Below, in pieces: positions 52,066-61,146 of a stretch of DNA of 64,000 bases. The DNA is taken from contig JAIXPC010000013.1 in NCBI GenBank assembly GCA_027486415.1, forward strand, positions 1 to 64,000. The letters run 5' to 3'. Source of the DNA: Sphingomonadales bacterium. Lineage in GTDB: Bacteria; Pseudomonadota; Alphaproteobacteria; Sphingomonadales; Sphingomonadaceae. The translations under genes and the position numbers were made by a program. The notes under the pieces are model-generated. The model saw nothing but the letters and a program-made list of their open reading frames with translations. It was not told the origin of the DNA and did not search any database. Position 1 is the stretch's first letter. The number at the start of each line of letters is the position of its first letter.

Positions 52066-53163
52066 TCAGCTGTTCGGCACGATCAGATATTTCTGCCCCG
52101 TCGCGCGGCGATACCAGCCGGCCACGGCATCCGGTTCCAGCATCCCTTCCAGGCTGACCCGGTGGCTGTAGTGGCTGGCAAAGGTGGTGGTCAGCTCGGC
52201 CGCCACGCGCTGCTTCAGCCGCTCGTGCGTCTCGCGGCCAAACATGCGCAGGCGCGGGAACAGCAGCCAGCCGCCCATCGCCCACGCCATGCCGAAACCA
52301 CGGCCAAATGTTGTCGGGCTCATGTCCAGCCCGCCATAGATATAGACCTGCTTCAGCGTTTCCGAGCCATAGCGGCTGTAGCCGCCGGCGCGCGCGTTGA
52401 TCGCCGCTTCCATCGCGGTGAGGATCTGCCCGGCCAGCGGCCCGCCGCCGATGGCATCAAATGCCAGCGTGGCGCCGGTTTCCGTGCAGGCCGCGATCAG
52501 CTGCGCCATGAAATCGGGCGCAGTCGAATCGACAACGTGCTTCGCGCCGATGCCGGTCAGGATCGCGGCCTGTTCGGCCGATCGCACGATGTTGACCAGC
52601 GGCACGCCATCGGCGGCGCAGATCTTGACCAGCATCTGCCCCAGGTTCGACGCTGCCGCCGTGTGGACGATGGCGCTGTGGCCTTCGGCGCGCATCGTTT
52701 CAACAAAACCCAGTGCCGTCAGCGGGTTGACAAAGCAGGACGCGCCTTCTTCCGCCGTCGCGCCATCGGGCAGCACCAGCGCCTCATGCGGCTTCACCAC
52801 GCGATAATCGGCATAGGTGGCGCCGCCGATGATGGCCACTTTCTTGCCCACCAGATGCTCGGCCCCGGCCCCGGCGCTCACCACGGTGCCGGCGCCTTCG
52901 TTTCCGCACGGCATCGCCTGGCCGATGCGCGCTGCCATCGCACGCATGCCGGCCGCCGGCACTGCCGCCCGGATGGCGCCAGGTTCGCCGCGCACCGTCG
53001 TCATGTCGGCCGCGCCGGTCAGCAGGCCGATATCCGAAGGATTGATCGGCGCGGCTTCCATCCGCACCTTGATCTCGCCGGCCCCGGCCTCGGGCTCCGG
53101 CACCTCGGCCAGCGCCAGGATCAGTTCACCGTCTGCCGTGATGGTCGATTGAATCTGGCGCAT
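52066..53163 (-). CDS. MDR-family zinc-independent oxidoreductase (quinone reductase/enoyl reductase like)
   Basis: A 365-residue medium-chain dehydrogenase. The N-terminal GroES-like domain has EIKVRMEAAPINPSDIGLLTG and PCGNEGAGTVVSAG. The Rossmann domain has SAIVHTAAASNLGQMLVKICAADG and FDAIGGGPLAGQILTAM. Zinc ligands of alcohol dehydrogenases are not visible, fitting the quinone oxidoreductase/enoyl reductase branch. The substrate is unknown. It ends only 3 bases from mtgA. Confidence 0.87.
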   Translation of the reverse strand: MRQIQSTITADGELILALAEVPEPEAGAGEIKVRMEAAPINPSDIGLLTGAADMTTVRGEPGAIRAAVPAAGMRAMAARIGQAMPCGNEGAGTVVSAGAGAEHLVGKKVAIIGGATYADYRVVKPHEALVLPDGATAEEGASCFVNPLTALGFVETMRAEGHSAIVHTAAASNLGQMLVKICAADGVPLVNIVRSAEQAAILTGIGAKHVVDSTAPDFMAQLIAACTETGATLAFDAIGGGPLAGQILTAMEAAINARAGGYSRYGSETLKQVYIYGGLDMSPTTFGRGFGMAWAMGGWLLFPRLRMFGRETHERLKQRVAAELTTTFASHYSHRVSLEGMLEPDAVAGWYRRATGQKYLIVPNS

Positions 53164-53184
53164 CGCATTCTCTCCTTGGGATAA

Positions 53185-53511
53185 TCAGAGATCCGGCAAC
53201 TTGAAGCCCGGCGGCAGCTGCATGCCGGCGGTCAACTTGCCCATCTCGGCGCTGCCGGCCTGATCGGCCTTGGCCTTGGCGTCGTTGAAGGCGGCGATGA
53301 TCAGGTCTTCCAGCATCTCGCGGCTGTCAGCCGTCATCAGCGATGGATCGATCGACAGGCCGCGCACGGCGCCGCGGGCGGTGGCGCGCACCGTCACCAG
53401 TCCGCCGCCGGCCGCGCCCTCCACCTCGATCTGGTCAAGCTGGGCCTGGGCCTTTGCCATCTGTTCCTGCACGTTGCGGGCAGCGTTCATCAGTTCATCA
53501 AGGGTCGGCAT
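53185..53511 (-). CDS. YbaB/EbfC family nucleoid-associated protein
   Basis: A 108-residue small DNA-binding protein. It begins MPTLDELMNAARNVQEQMAKAQAQL and continues with GLVTVRATARGAVRGLSIDPSLM and LEDLIIAAFNDAKAKAD, the family pattern; it ends PPGFKLPDL. It forms a dimer that binds DNA and sits beside dnaX, as in most bacteria. It starts eight bases after the dnaX stop. Confidence 0.95.
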   Translation of the reverse strand: MPTLDELMNAARNVQEQMAKAQAQLDQIEVEGAAGGGLVTVRATARGAVRGLSIDPSLMTADSREMLEDLIIAAFNDAKAKADQAGSAEMGKLTAGMQLPPGFKLPDL

Positions 53512-53519
53512 CTTACGTC

Positions 53520-55184
53520 TCACGCACTCAGTTTGAGGGGGGTCAATTCGGCTTGCGGAAAGGCCGTCATCAGCGCGGACACCGTGGGATCGGCGCGCAT
53601 CTGGGCTTCCAGCGCCGCCAGCCGCGCCAGTTCCACCTCGCGCAGCGTCTCTCCGCCGCCATCGGCCTGCCAGTCGACTTGCCATTTCTGGCCGGTCCAT
53701 TCGTCAAGGCAGCGCACGATGGCCAGCGGCACGTCCTTGGGCAGGCCTTGCGCTGCCAGCACCAGCCGTGGCGGCGCGAAATCCACCACGCGAACATCGT
53801 CGGTCAGATAATGCGCCAGCCGGGCCTCGCTGCGGCTGCGGAACAGCGCCACCATGGCTTCGAAACTGGCCGGCACCTCGCCCATGCCGGGTGCAGCGAC
53901 GGGCGGCGCTGCGGGCAGGGCGGCAGCCGGCGCTCCCGCCGGGGCTGGGGCGGCAGCCGCCGCGGGGCCCGCCATCGTCGCGCCGTTCTGCTGCAACTGG
54001 CGCACCAGCGATCCCGGATCCGGCAGATCGGCGGCGTGGCACAGGCGCAGCAGCGCCATTTCGGCCGCCTGCAACGGCACCGGGGCCGATTGCACCTCGT
54101 CCAGCCCCTTCAGCAGCATCTGCCAGAGCAGGCTCAGGCGCGGGAAGGTCAGCGCCTGCGCCCAGCTGTCCATCGCCGCCTGTTCCTCGGCCGACAGCAA
54201 GGGATCGCGGCGCGGGGCGAGGCGCTGGCGGGTGATGCCGTGCACCAGCCCCAGCAGCTCGCGGATCAGCTGGGCCGGATCCTGCCCCAGATCATATTGG
54301 CGCGCGATCGCTGCCATCAGGCCAGCCACGTCGCCGGTCAGCGCCTGGCCAAACAGCGCCCGCACCGCGCCGCGGTCGGCCAGGCCCAGCATGTCGCGCA
54401 CCGCATCGGCGGTGATCGTGTCGCCGCTGTGGGCGATGGCCTGATCCAGGATCGACAGGCCGTCGCGCACGCTGCCTTCGGCGGCCCGGGCAACCAGCGC
54501 CAGCGCATCGACTTCGAACGCCACCTGTTCCTGTTCGAGGATGCGGGCGAAATGATCGGCCAGCATTTCGGCCGGCACCCGTTTCAGGTCAAACCTCTGG
54601 CAGCGCGACAGGATCGTCGCCGGCACCTTGTTCACCTCGGTCGTCGCCATGATGAACTTCACGCCCGGCGGCGGTTCTTCCAGTGTCTTCAGCAGCGCGT
54701 TGAACGCCGCCTTCGACAGCATATGGACTTCGTCGATGATGTGGATCTTGAACCGGGCCGATACGGCGGCATAGCGCACGCCCTCGATGATCTCGCGCAC
54801 ATCGTCGACCCCGGTGTTGGACGCGGCGTCCATTTCCACCACGTCCATGTGCCGCCCGGCGGCAATCGCCACGCAGGGTTCGCATTCGCCGCACGGCGTG
54901 ATCGTCGGCCCGCCCTGGCCGTCTGCGCCCACGCAGTTCAGCGCTTTTGCGATGATGCGCGCGGTCGATGTCTTGCCCACGCCGCGCACGCCGGTCAGCA
55001 GCCAGGCCTGCGCCAGCCGCCCGCGCGCAATGGCATTGGCCAGCGTCTGCACCATCGCCTGCTGGCCCAGCAGACCATCGAAATTTGCCGGCCGATATTT
55101 GCGCGCCAGCACGCGATAGACCGGTGCCGCAGGTGCGGCCGGCAATTCAAGCCCCGGAAAGGCCATTTCGGATTCGTCTGACAT
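53520..55184 (-). CDS. dnaX: DNA polymerase III subunit gamma/tau
   Basis: A 554-residue clamp-loader ATPase. It has a Walker A (LLTGVRGVGKTSTARIIAKALNC), a zinc module with Cys in LNC and CGECEPC, a Walker B/DEVH (IIDEVHMLSKAAFNALLKTLEEPP) and sensor 1 (ATTEVNKVPATILSRCQRF). After the lid comes an Ala/Pro-rich linker (about residues 400-430) and a tau C-terminal region. No clear A-rich slippery sequence for a programmed frameshift was noticed. The chaperoned beta clamp is loaded by this complex. Confidence 0.96.
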   Translation of the reverse strand: MSDESEMAFPGLELPAAPAAPVYRVLARKYRPANFDGLLGQQAMVQTLANAIARGRLAQAWLLTGVRGVGKTSTARIIAKALNCVGADGQGGPTITPCGECEPCVAIAAGRHMDVVEMDAASNTGVDDVREIIEGVRYAAVSARFKIHIIDEVHMLSKAAFNALLKTLEEPPPGVKFIMATTEVNKVPATILSRCQRFDLKRVPAEMLADHFARILEQEQVAFEVDALALVARAAEGSVRDGLSILDQAIAHSGDTITADAVRDMLGLADRGAVRALFGQALTGDVAGLMAAIARQYDLGQDPAQLIRELLGLVHGITRQRLAPRRDPLLSAEEQAAMDSWAQALTFPRLSLLWQMLLKGLDEVQSAPVPLQAAEMALLRLCHAADLPDPGSLVRQLQQNGATMAGPAAAAAPAPAGAPAAALPAAPPVAAPGMGEVPASFEAMVALFRSRSEARLAHYLTDDVRVVDFAPPRLVLAAQGLPKDVPLAIVRCLDEWTGQKWQVDWQADGGGETLREVELARLAALEAQMRADPTVSALMTAFPQAELTPLKLSA

Positions 55185-55271
55185 CGCGTCCCGTCTTACC
55201 CAAGCCCGCCCGCGCCGTCACGTCAGCTTTGCGAATCCCTTGCGCTCCGGCGCTTCTGTCGCCATATGCGC

Positions 55272-55367
55272 CGTGGGAGCCGGGCGGACAGGCCGCTCGC
55301 CAACCCGGTCAGGTCCGGAAGGAAGCAGCCGCAACGATTCCGGTCTGGGTCGTTCCCGGCTCCCACC
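55272..55367 (+). ncRNA. ffs: Signal recognition particle RNA, small bacterial type
   Basis: About 95 nt, hairpin type. The outer helix GTGGGAGCCGGG (55273-55284) pairs with CCCGGCTCCCAC (55355-55366). The apical domain carries the conserved GGTCAGGTCCGGAAGGAAGC and AGCC, which bind the M domain of Ffh and include the GGAA tetraloop. It sits on the strand opposite dnaX and the ferredoxin gene. The exact 5' and 3' ends are estimated from the stem. Confidence 0.93.
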
Positions 55368-55400
55368 CCACGCATCGCGTTTCGAAATATGACGCCTGGC

Positions 55401-55733
55401 TCAACGGCTCATGTCGACGACGCCGCGCGGCATCTTCACATCCAGCGACGTCATGTCTGCAGTCAACTTGATCTGGCACGACAGCCGGCTCTGGCGGTTG
55501 GCGCCGGCCGCGAAGTCGAGCATGTCTTCCTCTTCCTCCGATGGCGGCGGCAGCTTGTCGATATCGCCGCCGATCAGGTGGACATGGCACGTCGAACAGG
55601 CCATCGCGCCTTCGCACGTGCCTTCCAGCGGCTGACCGTCGGCCTGCGCCACGTCGAGCAGACGGGTCCCGGGCTGCGCCTCGACCACGCGCTCGGCGCC
55701 GCCGTCGGCAGAGATGAAACGGATGCGGATCAT
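55401..55733 (-). CDS. 2Fe-2S ferredoxin (adrenodoxin/ISC type)
   Basis: A 110-residue ferredoxin. The cluster Cys lie in LEGTCEGAMACSTCHVHL and in RQSRLSCQIKL, the C-x5-C-x2-C-xn-C pattern of adrenodoxin-type proteins. It carries electrons in FeS-cluster assembly or to oxygenases. It is directly followed upstream by two cysteine desulfurase genes on the same strand, supporting a role in FeS assembly. The start is ATG 55733. Confidence 0.92.
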   Translation of the reverse strand: MIRIRFISADGGAERVVEAQPGTRLLDVAQADGQPLEGTCEGAMACSTCHVHLIGGDIDKLPPPSEEEEDMLDFAAGANRQSRLSCQIKLTADMTSLDVKMPRGVVDMSR

Positions 55734-55752
55734 GGCACCGATACTGGCGTCG

Positions 55753-56880
55753 TCATGCCAGTTCAGCAAGATGGCGCGCCACCACGGCGTTGATCTGCGC
55801 GGCTGCGGCGTCGATCTCGTCAAGCGTGGTGAAACGTCCAAAGCCCAGCCGCAGCGAGGCCTTGGCCGCCACATCGGTCACGCCCAGCGCGGTGAGCACG
55901 TGGCTGGGGCGGCCCGTCACCGCCGCGCAGGCCGAACCCGAAGAGATGGCAAGGCCCGGCAATTGCTGGATCAGCGGCACGGCGATGCCGGGAAAGCGCA
56001 GGTTGAGATTGCCCGGCCAGCGCCGATCCGGATCGCCGTTGACCACGGCACCCGCCAGCGCCGCCAGCAGGCGATCCCGCAGCATCAGGGCGTGATCATG
56101 GTCGGCGGCCATGCGCTCGCCGGCAAGGCGCGCGGCTTCGCCCAATCCGGTGATGAGGGCCGTGGGCAGCGTGCCGGACCGGCCATCTTCCTGCCCGCCG
56201 CCGTGCAGCAGCGGCGTGATCACCGTGTAGGGCCGGCGATAGAGCGCACCGACGCCCTTGGGCCCATGGATCTTGTGGGCGGTGATGCTCATCAGGTCGA
56301 TGCCACACGCTTCGACATCGATCGGCACCTTGCCGAAGCCTTGCGCGGCATCGACGTGGAACACCGCCCCGACATCGTGGGCGAGGCGGCTGATGGCGGC
56401 GAGATCCTGGATGACGCCGATTTCGTTGTTGACCGCCATCACGCTGACCAGTGCCACGTCCTCGGCCAGCGCGCGTTGCAGGTCGCCAATGTCGACAAGG
56501 CCGGTATCGCGCACCGGCACGATGGTCAGCTGGGCGCCGATGCCGGCCAGATACTGCGCGGTTTCCAGAACGGAGGAATGCTCGGTCGCCAGCGTCACGA
56601 TCCGCCGCCGCGTCTGGCCGGGCGCGGTCAGCAGGCCCTTCAGCGCCCAGTTGTTGCTTTCGGTGGCGCCGCTGGTGAAGGCGATGGCCTCTGTGGGCGC
56701 ATTGATCAGGCTGGCGACGTGGCTGCGCGCCAGCTCCACCGCTGCCTTGGCCTTGTAACCCCACAGATGCGCGCTGTGCGGGTTGCCGAAACCATCGACG
56801 CCCCACGGTGCCATCGCCGCAGCCACGGCCGGGTCAAGCGGCGTTGTCGCGCCATAATCGAGATAGATGGGCAGGCTCAT
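55753..56880 (-). CDS. Cysteine desulfurase (first of two)
   Basis: A 375-residue PLP enzyme that takes sulfur from cysteine. It has YLDYGATTPLDP at the start, the cofactor Lys in SITAHKIHGPKGVGAL, and the catalytic Cys in SSGSACAAVTGRPSHVL. The insert in AVTGRPSHVL resembles the IscS/NifS group I loop. It lies between the ferredoxin and a second desulfurase; the start ATG 56880 overlaps the stop of the second (ATGA). Confidence 0.93.
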   Translation of the reverse strand: MSLPIYLDYGATTPLDPAVAAAMAPWGVDGFGNPHSAHLWGYKAKAAVELARSHVASLINAPTEAIAFTSGATESNNWALKGLLTAPGQTRRRIVTLATEHSSVLETAQYLAGIGAQLTIVPVRDTGLVDIGDLQRALAEDVALVSVMAVNNEIGVIQDLAAISRLAHDVGAVFHVDAAQGFGKVPIDVEACGIDLMSITAHKIHGPKGVGALYRRPYTVITPLLHGGGQEDGRSGTLPTALITGLGEAARLAGERMAADHDHALMLRDRLLAALAGAVVNGDPDRRWPGNLNLRFPGIAVPLIQQLPGLAISSGSACAAVTGRPSHVLTALGVTDVAAKASLRLGFGRFTTLDEIDAAAAQINAVVARHLAELA

Positions 56881-57962
56881 GCCACGCGCCTGTGGCCCAG
56901 CCGTGCCGCCATGGCCAGCCAGGCTGCGGTGAATGCGGCAATATCGGCGTCGGTCGTGGCCGGCGACAGGCTGACGCGGATGGCCTCGCCGGCGGCTTCC
57001 CCAGCCCCCGTTCCTTGGCCCATCGCGGCGAGCACGTGGCTCGATTTGACCTTGCCCGACGAACAGGCCGCGCCGGCCGAGACCATGATGCCTTCGAGAT
57101 CGAGCATCATCACCTGCGTCGCCGCTGCCACCCCGGCCAGGCCGATGCTGCTGATGTGGGGCAGGCGAGGGGCGTCGCCGCCGTGGATGATGGCACCGGC
57201 GGCGGTCAATTCGGCCTCCAGCGCGGCGCGGCGGGCGGCGACGGCAATCCAGTCGTGCGTTTCGGCCACGGCGGCGGCAAGTCCGGCGATGCCGGGCAGG
57301 TTGGGCGTGCCGCCGCGATGGCCACGTTCCTGCCCACCACCACGCTGGCGCGGGATCAGCCGGTCGGGTGCGCGCGCGATCAACGCGCCAACACCGGGCG
57401 GGCCGCCCAGCTTGTGCGCCGAAATCGCGATGAAATCGGCTTCGGGGAACGCGATCTTGCCGGCGGACTGCACGCAATCGGCCAGCAGCATCCCGCCTGC
57501 GGCGCGCACCATCGCCCCGATCTCGGCCAGCGGCTGGATCACGCCGGTTTCGTTGTTGCCGGCCTGCACCGCGACCAGCGCCGGGCCGTCCTTCAGCGCC
57601 GTTTCAAGCGCGTCGAGGCGCAGGATGCCATCGCCGCCAACCGGCAGCAATGCCACGTCATCGCGGGCCTGCAGCACGGCGCTGTGTTCGGTCGCACTGG
57701 CCAGCATCCGCAAGCCGGTGCCATGCGCCGCCAGCGCAATCGCCTCGGTGCCGCCGCTGGTGAAGATCACCTGCGCCGGGGTGGCACCGGCAAAGTGCGC
57801 CACGGCATCGCGCGCGCCTTCCAGAAGGCCATTGGCCGCCCGCCCGCCGGCGTGGACGCTGGCCGGATTGCCGACAATGGCCAGCGCATCGGCCACCGCC
57901 CGGGCAGCGGCGGCGCTCACCGGCGTGGTGGCGGCATGATCGAGATAGATTCGGCTTTTCAT
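56877..57962 (-). CDS. Cysteine desulfurase-like protein (second of two)
   Basis: A 361-residue relative of the neighbouring enzyme with low identity to it. It has IYLDHAATTPVS, the cofactor Lys in AISAHKLGGPPGVGAL, and the catalytic Cys in VSAGAACSSGKVKSSHVL. The first part is shorter than in IscS. ATG 57962 starts the conserved core; upstream in-frame residues have no homology. The two tandem desulfurases probably feed different sulfur acceptors, but no scaffold gene is adjacent. Confidence 0.92.
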   Translation of the reverse strand: MKSRIYLDHAATTPVSAAAARAVADALAIVGNPASVHAGGRAANGLLEGARDAVAHFAGATPAQVIFTSGGTEAIALAAHGTGLRMLASATEHSAVLQARDDVALLPVGGDGILRLDALETALKDGPALVAVQAGNNETGVIQPLAEIGAMVRAAGGMLLADCVQSAGKIAFPEADFIAISAHKLGGPPGVGALIARAPDRLIPRQRGGGQERGHRGGTPNLPGIAGLAAAVAETHDWIAVAARRAALEAELTAAGAIIHGGDAPRLPHISSIGLAGVAAATQVMMLDLEGIMVSAGAACSSGKVKSSHVLAAMGQGTGAGEAAGEAIRVSLSPATTDADIAAFTAAWLAMAARLGHRRVA

Positions 57963-58027
57963 TGCAACTGGGTTCGCTCCCGCCATATAGGGCGCAATCC
58001 CCACATTGCGCCAGAACTGGGAGCGAT

Positions 58028-58675
58028 ATGCCCGAAGTGATCCTTGCCGGCCCGGAAGGGCGTCTTGAAGGCCGTTACCAGCCCGGCACCACCCCGCGCG
58101 CGCCGGTCGCCATCATCCTGCAGCCGCACCCGGCGCAGGGCACGATGAACCACCCGATCGTGCTGGCGATGTATCAGAGCTTCGTGAAGCGCGGTTTTGC
58201 CACCCTGCGCTTCAACTTTCGCGGCGTCGGCCGCAGCCAGGGCACGTTCGACAATGGCATTGGCGAGCTTTCGGATGCCGCCTCCGCACTCGATTGGCTG
58301 CAGCAGTTCAACCCGGAAGCCCACACCACCTGGGTCGGCGGCTTTTCCTTCGGCGCGTGGATCGGCATGCAGCTGTTGATGCGCCGTCCAGAGATCAAGG
58401 GCTTCATCTCCATCGCCCCGCCGGCCAACATGTATGACTTCAGCTTCCTCGCGCCCTGCCCGTCGAGCGGCATCATCATCGATGGCGAGAATGACGAAGT
58501 GGTGCCGCCGCCGGCCGTGCTCAAGCTGGTCGACAAGCTGAAGACGCAAAAGCACATCACCATCCACCACGAGACGATTCCGGGCGCCAACCATTTCTTT
58601 CAGAACGAGATGGACCTGCTGATGGGGCAGGTGGATGGCTATCTGGATATGCGGCTGGCGAACGGGGGCAGGTAA
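58028..58675 (+). CDS. Alpha/beta hydrolase (YsgA/DUF-type, cytoplasmic)
   Basis: A 215-residue alpha/beta hydrolase. IILQPHPAQGTMNHPIVLAM and FATLRFNFRGVGRSQG precede the nucleophile elbow GGFSFGAW with Ser107, then DGENDEVVPP (Asp) and GANHFF (His). It resembles a conserved alphaproteobacterial family of unassigned esterases. It starts 65 bases from the divergent desulfurase. A palindromic repeat follows its stop. Confidence 0.85.
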   Translation: MPEVILAGPEGRLEGRYQPGTTPRAPVAIILQPHPAQGTMNHPIVLAMYQSFVKRGFATLRFNFRGVGRSQGTFDNGIGELSDAASALDWLQQFNPEAHTTWVGGFSFGAWIGMQLLMRRPEIKGFISIAPPANMYDFSFLAPCPSSGIIIDGENDEVVPPPAVLKLVDKLKTQKHITIHHETIPGANHFFQNEMDLLMGQVDGYLDMRLANGGR

Positions 58676-58677
58676 GT

Positions 58678-58769
58678 CCCACCCCCAGCGCCTCCCGAAA
58701 GCGGGAGGGGAACCGTGTTCGCTGCGTCATTCTTCTCCCCTCCCGCATGCGGTAGGGGCTGGGGGTGGG
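58678..58769. repeat. Double-hairpin palindromic repeat, copy 2
   Basis: This has the same layout as the repeat at 45240-45318: outer arms CCCACCCCCAG and CTGGGGGTGGG, and inner hairpins CCTCCCGAAAGCGGGAGG and CCCCTCCCGCATGCGGTAGGGG (one mismatch), with a longer middle. It nearly fills the convergent gap between the hydrolase and anmK, ending one base before the anmK stop. Confidence 0.82.
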
Positions 58770-58770
58770 A

Positions 58771-59856
58771 TCAGGCCAGCCGTCCGCCCATCATCGGCTC
58801 CGGCACGCCAGTCGTCTCCGGCCAGCTCAGCGGCTTGCCGTCCAGCACGCGCACCGCCAGCCACGCAAACGCCTCTGCCTCCAGCGCGTCGCCGTTCCAC
58901 CCGACCGCTTCCACCGGTTCGGCGGGCACGCCGCAGCGGCGGGCGATCTCGGCCATCAGCACCGGGTTGTGCCGCCCGCCGCCGGTCACCAGCAGGCGAC
59001 CAACCGGCGGCACATGGCCCAGCGCCAGCCGCACGGTTTCCGCCGTGAACGCCGTCAGTGTCGCCGCACCGTCACCCGGTGACAGGCCGCGGCAGGCGGC
59101 GATATCCCAGGCGTTGCGATCCAGCGATTTGGGCGGCGGCGCATCGAACCACGGATTGTCGGTCAGCGTCAGCAGCACGTTGTCATGGCACGTCCCGCTC
59201 GCCGCCACCCGGCCATCCTCGTCAAAACCGCGGCCGGTGTGGGTGTGCACCCAGTCATCGATCAGCGCATTGCCCGGTCCGGTGTCGAAACTGCCCCAAC
59301 GGCCGTCTTCGGCAAACCACGTCAGGTTGCCCACCCCGCCGAGGTTGAGCACGCCCAGCGGCCGGCCCAAGGCCTCTGACCGGGCGCGGTGATAGCCGGG
59401 TGCCAGCGGCGCACCCTGGCCGCCGGCGGCCACATCGGCAGAACGGAAATCAAAGGCGACCGGAATGCGCGTCGCCGCCTTCAGCGTGGCGCCATCGCCG
59501 ATCTGCCACGTCCAGCGTCGGTCAGGCCGGTGCGCGATGGTCTGGCCGTGAAAGCCGATCACCGCCACGTCATCGCGGCGCGTGTGGGTGGCGGCGAGCA
59601 GGCGGTGGACGGCCATGGCGTGCAGCCCGGTCGATTCCTGTTCCACCGCATCGATCAGCGGATCGCGCGCCGGGGCGTGCATCTCCAGCGCGCGGGCCAT
59701 CGCGGCGCGCAGTCGCTGGCGGAAATCCGGTTCATAGGGGAAGAACATGAAGGCGATGGGGTTCACCGCGTTTTCGCCATCGGTTTCCACCAGCGCGGCA
59801 TCGATGCCGTCCATCGAAGTGCCCGACATCAGGCCCACTGCAAGTCGCGTCGTCAT
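58771..59856 (-). CDS. anmK: Anhydro-N-acetylmuramic acid kinase
   Basis: A 361-residue kinase that phosphorylates and opens anhydro-MurNAc during recycling of cell-wall fragments. The family start GLMSGTSMDGIDAALVE is present, followed by GFHGQTIAHRPD, PLGVLNLGGVGNLTW, DTGPGNALIDDW and LLVTGGGRHNPVLM. ATG 59856 begins three codons into the longest frame. It is divergent from the serine hydrolase gene by 48 bases. Confidence 0.95.
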   Translation of the reverse strand: MTTRLAVGLMSGTSMDGIDAALVETDGENAVNPIAFMFFPYEPDFRQRLRAAMARALEMHAPARDPLIDAVEQESTGLHAMAVHRLLAATHTRRDDVAVIGFHGQTIAHRPDRRWTWQIGDGATLKAATRIPVAFDFRSADVAAGGQGAPLAPGYHRARSEALGRPLGVLNLGGVGNLTWFAEDGRWGSFDTGPGNALIDDWVHTHTGRGFDEDGRVAASGTCHDNVLLTLTDNPWFDAPPPKSLDRNAWDIAACRGLSPGDGAATLTAFTAETVRLALGHVPPVGRLLVTGGGRHNPVLMAEIARRCGVPAEPVEAVGWNGDALEAEAFAWLAVRVLDGKPLSWPETTGVPEPMMGGRLA

Positions 59857-59904
59857 GCCCGCCACGCTAGCGCAGCCGCCGCCCGCTGGCTATGAGGCTT
59901 GGCC

Positions 59905-61146
59905 ATGCGTGCCGTTGTCGCCCTTTGCCTGCTGCTGGCCAGTCCCGCCGCTGCCAATCCGCTGGCCGATCTCGCCGCCGGCCGCGATGCGCGCGCGCCC
60001 CAACTGGCCGGCGTCATCGGCGTGGTGGCTGACAGGAACCGCATCCTGCGCGCCGAAGCCCATGGCCTGGCCGACATCGCTGCCAATCGCCCGCTGAAAA
60101 CCGACAGCGTGGTGCGCGTCGCCTCCATCTCCAAGCTGGTCGTTGCCATCGCCGTGTGGCGGCTGGTGGAGCAGGGCCGGCTCGACCCTGATCGCGATGT
60201 GTCGGATTATCTCGGCTGGCGCTTGCGCCACCCGGCCCACCCGGATGCGCCGGTCACCCTGCGCCAGCTCCTGTCCCACACCAGCGGCATCGTCGATGGC
60301 CCCGGCTATGGCTTTGCGCTTGAGGAGCAGCTCAAGGACAGGCTCACCCCGCAGCACTGGGGCCCCGGCGCACCCGGCAAACGCTTTGAATACGCCAATC
60401 TGAATTACGGTATCATTGCCACGGTGATGGAGGCCGCGACCGGTGAACGCTTTGACCGGCTGATGACGCGGCTGGTGCTGGCACCGCTGAAGATCGACGC
60501 CGGCTACAACTGGCAGGGCGCATCCGACGCCGTGATCGCGCGGGCCGCCGTGCTCTATCGCAAGGGGGCCGATGAAACGGCATGGAACCCGGCCGGGCCG
60601 TGGGTGGCGCAGGTCGATGATCTGAAGGGGAAACGCGCCGCCTGCCCGGTGCGCTCCACCGCCGGCTGTGATCTGGCGGCCTATCGGCCCGGCACCAACG
60701 GCACGATCTTCTCCCCGCAGGGCGGGCTTCGCATCGCGCTTCCCGATCTTGCCCGTATCGGCCAGCTGCTGCTGCGCGGTGGCGAGCTGGGCGGCGTGCG
60801 CCTGCTCAAACCTGCCACCGTCAGGGCCATGCTCACGCCGGTCTGGCAGGCGGGGCAGGGCGTGCCGGGCGACGATTATCACGGCCAGATGCTCTGTTAT
60901 GCCGCCGGCCCGCACTGCCTGTCGGGCCGAGCGGGGGCAACCGACCAGCCGGTACCGGGCGCGGCGTGGGTCGGCCATCTCGGCGAAGCCTATGGCCTGC
61001 TCGCCGGTCTGTGGATCGATCAGCGCAAGGGCCGTGTCATCGCCTATGCCCTCACCGGCACTGGCGCCGACCCCTTCCCCTATCCGCGCGTCACCTCCGC
61101 CTTCACTTCGGCAGAAGACATCATCATGGCCGAGCTCGCGCGCTGA
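59905..61146 (+). CDS. Beta-lactamase-fold serine hydrolase, exported
   Basis: A 413-residue class C-like penicillin-binding/esterase family protein. The signal peptide MRAVVALCLLLASPAAA is clear. The S-x-x-K is ASISKLV, and YANLNYG is the Y-x-N motif. A G-x-G/H-x-G-like region near HLGEAYG completes the site. The substrates of this family are esters, beta-lactams or D-amino acid peptides. It is located next to anmK, and a cell-wall role is plausible. It overlaps the next gene by one base (TGATG). Confidence 0.85.
   Translation: MRAVVALCLLLASPAAANPLADLAAGRDARAPQLAGVIGVVADRNRILRAEAHGLADIAANRPLKTDSVVRVASISKLVVAIAVWRLVEQGRLDPDRDVSDYLGWRLRHPAHPDAPVTLRQLLSHTSGIVDGPGYGFALEEQLKDRLTPQHWGPGAPGKRFEYANLNYGIIATVMEAATGERFDRLMTRLVLAPLKIDAGYNWQGASDAVIARAAVLYRKGADETAWNPAGPWVAQVDDLKGKRAACPVRSTAGCDLAAYRPGTNGTIFSPQGGLRIALPDLARIGQLLLRGGELGGVRLLKPATVRAMLTPVWQAGQGVPGDDYHGQMLCYAAGPHCLSGRAGATDQPVPGAAWVGHLGEAYGLLAGLWIDQRKGRVIAYALTGTGADPFPYPRVTSAFTSAEDIIMAELAR

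Noticed and set aside
53343-55181. 612-codon open frame on the plus strand
   Set aside because: It is antisense to dnaX, whose Walker and zinc motifs are intact.
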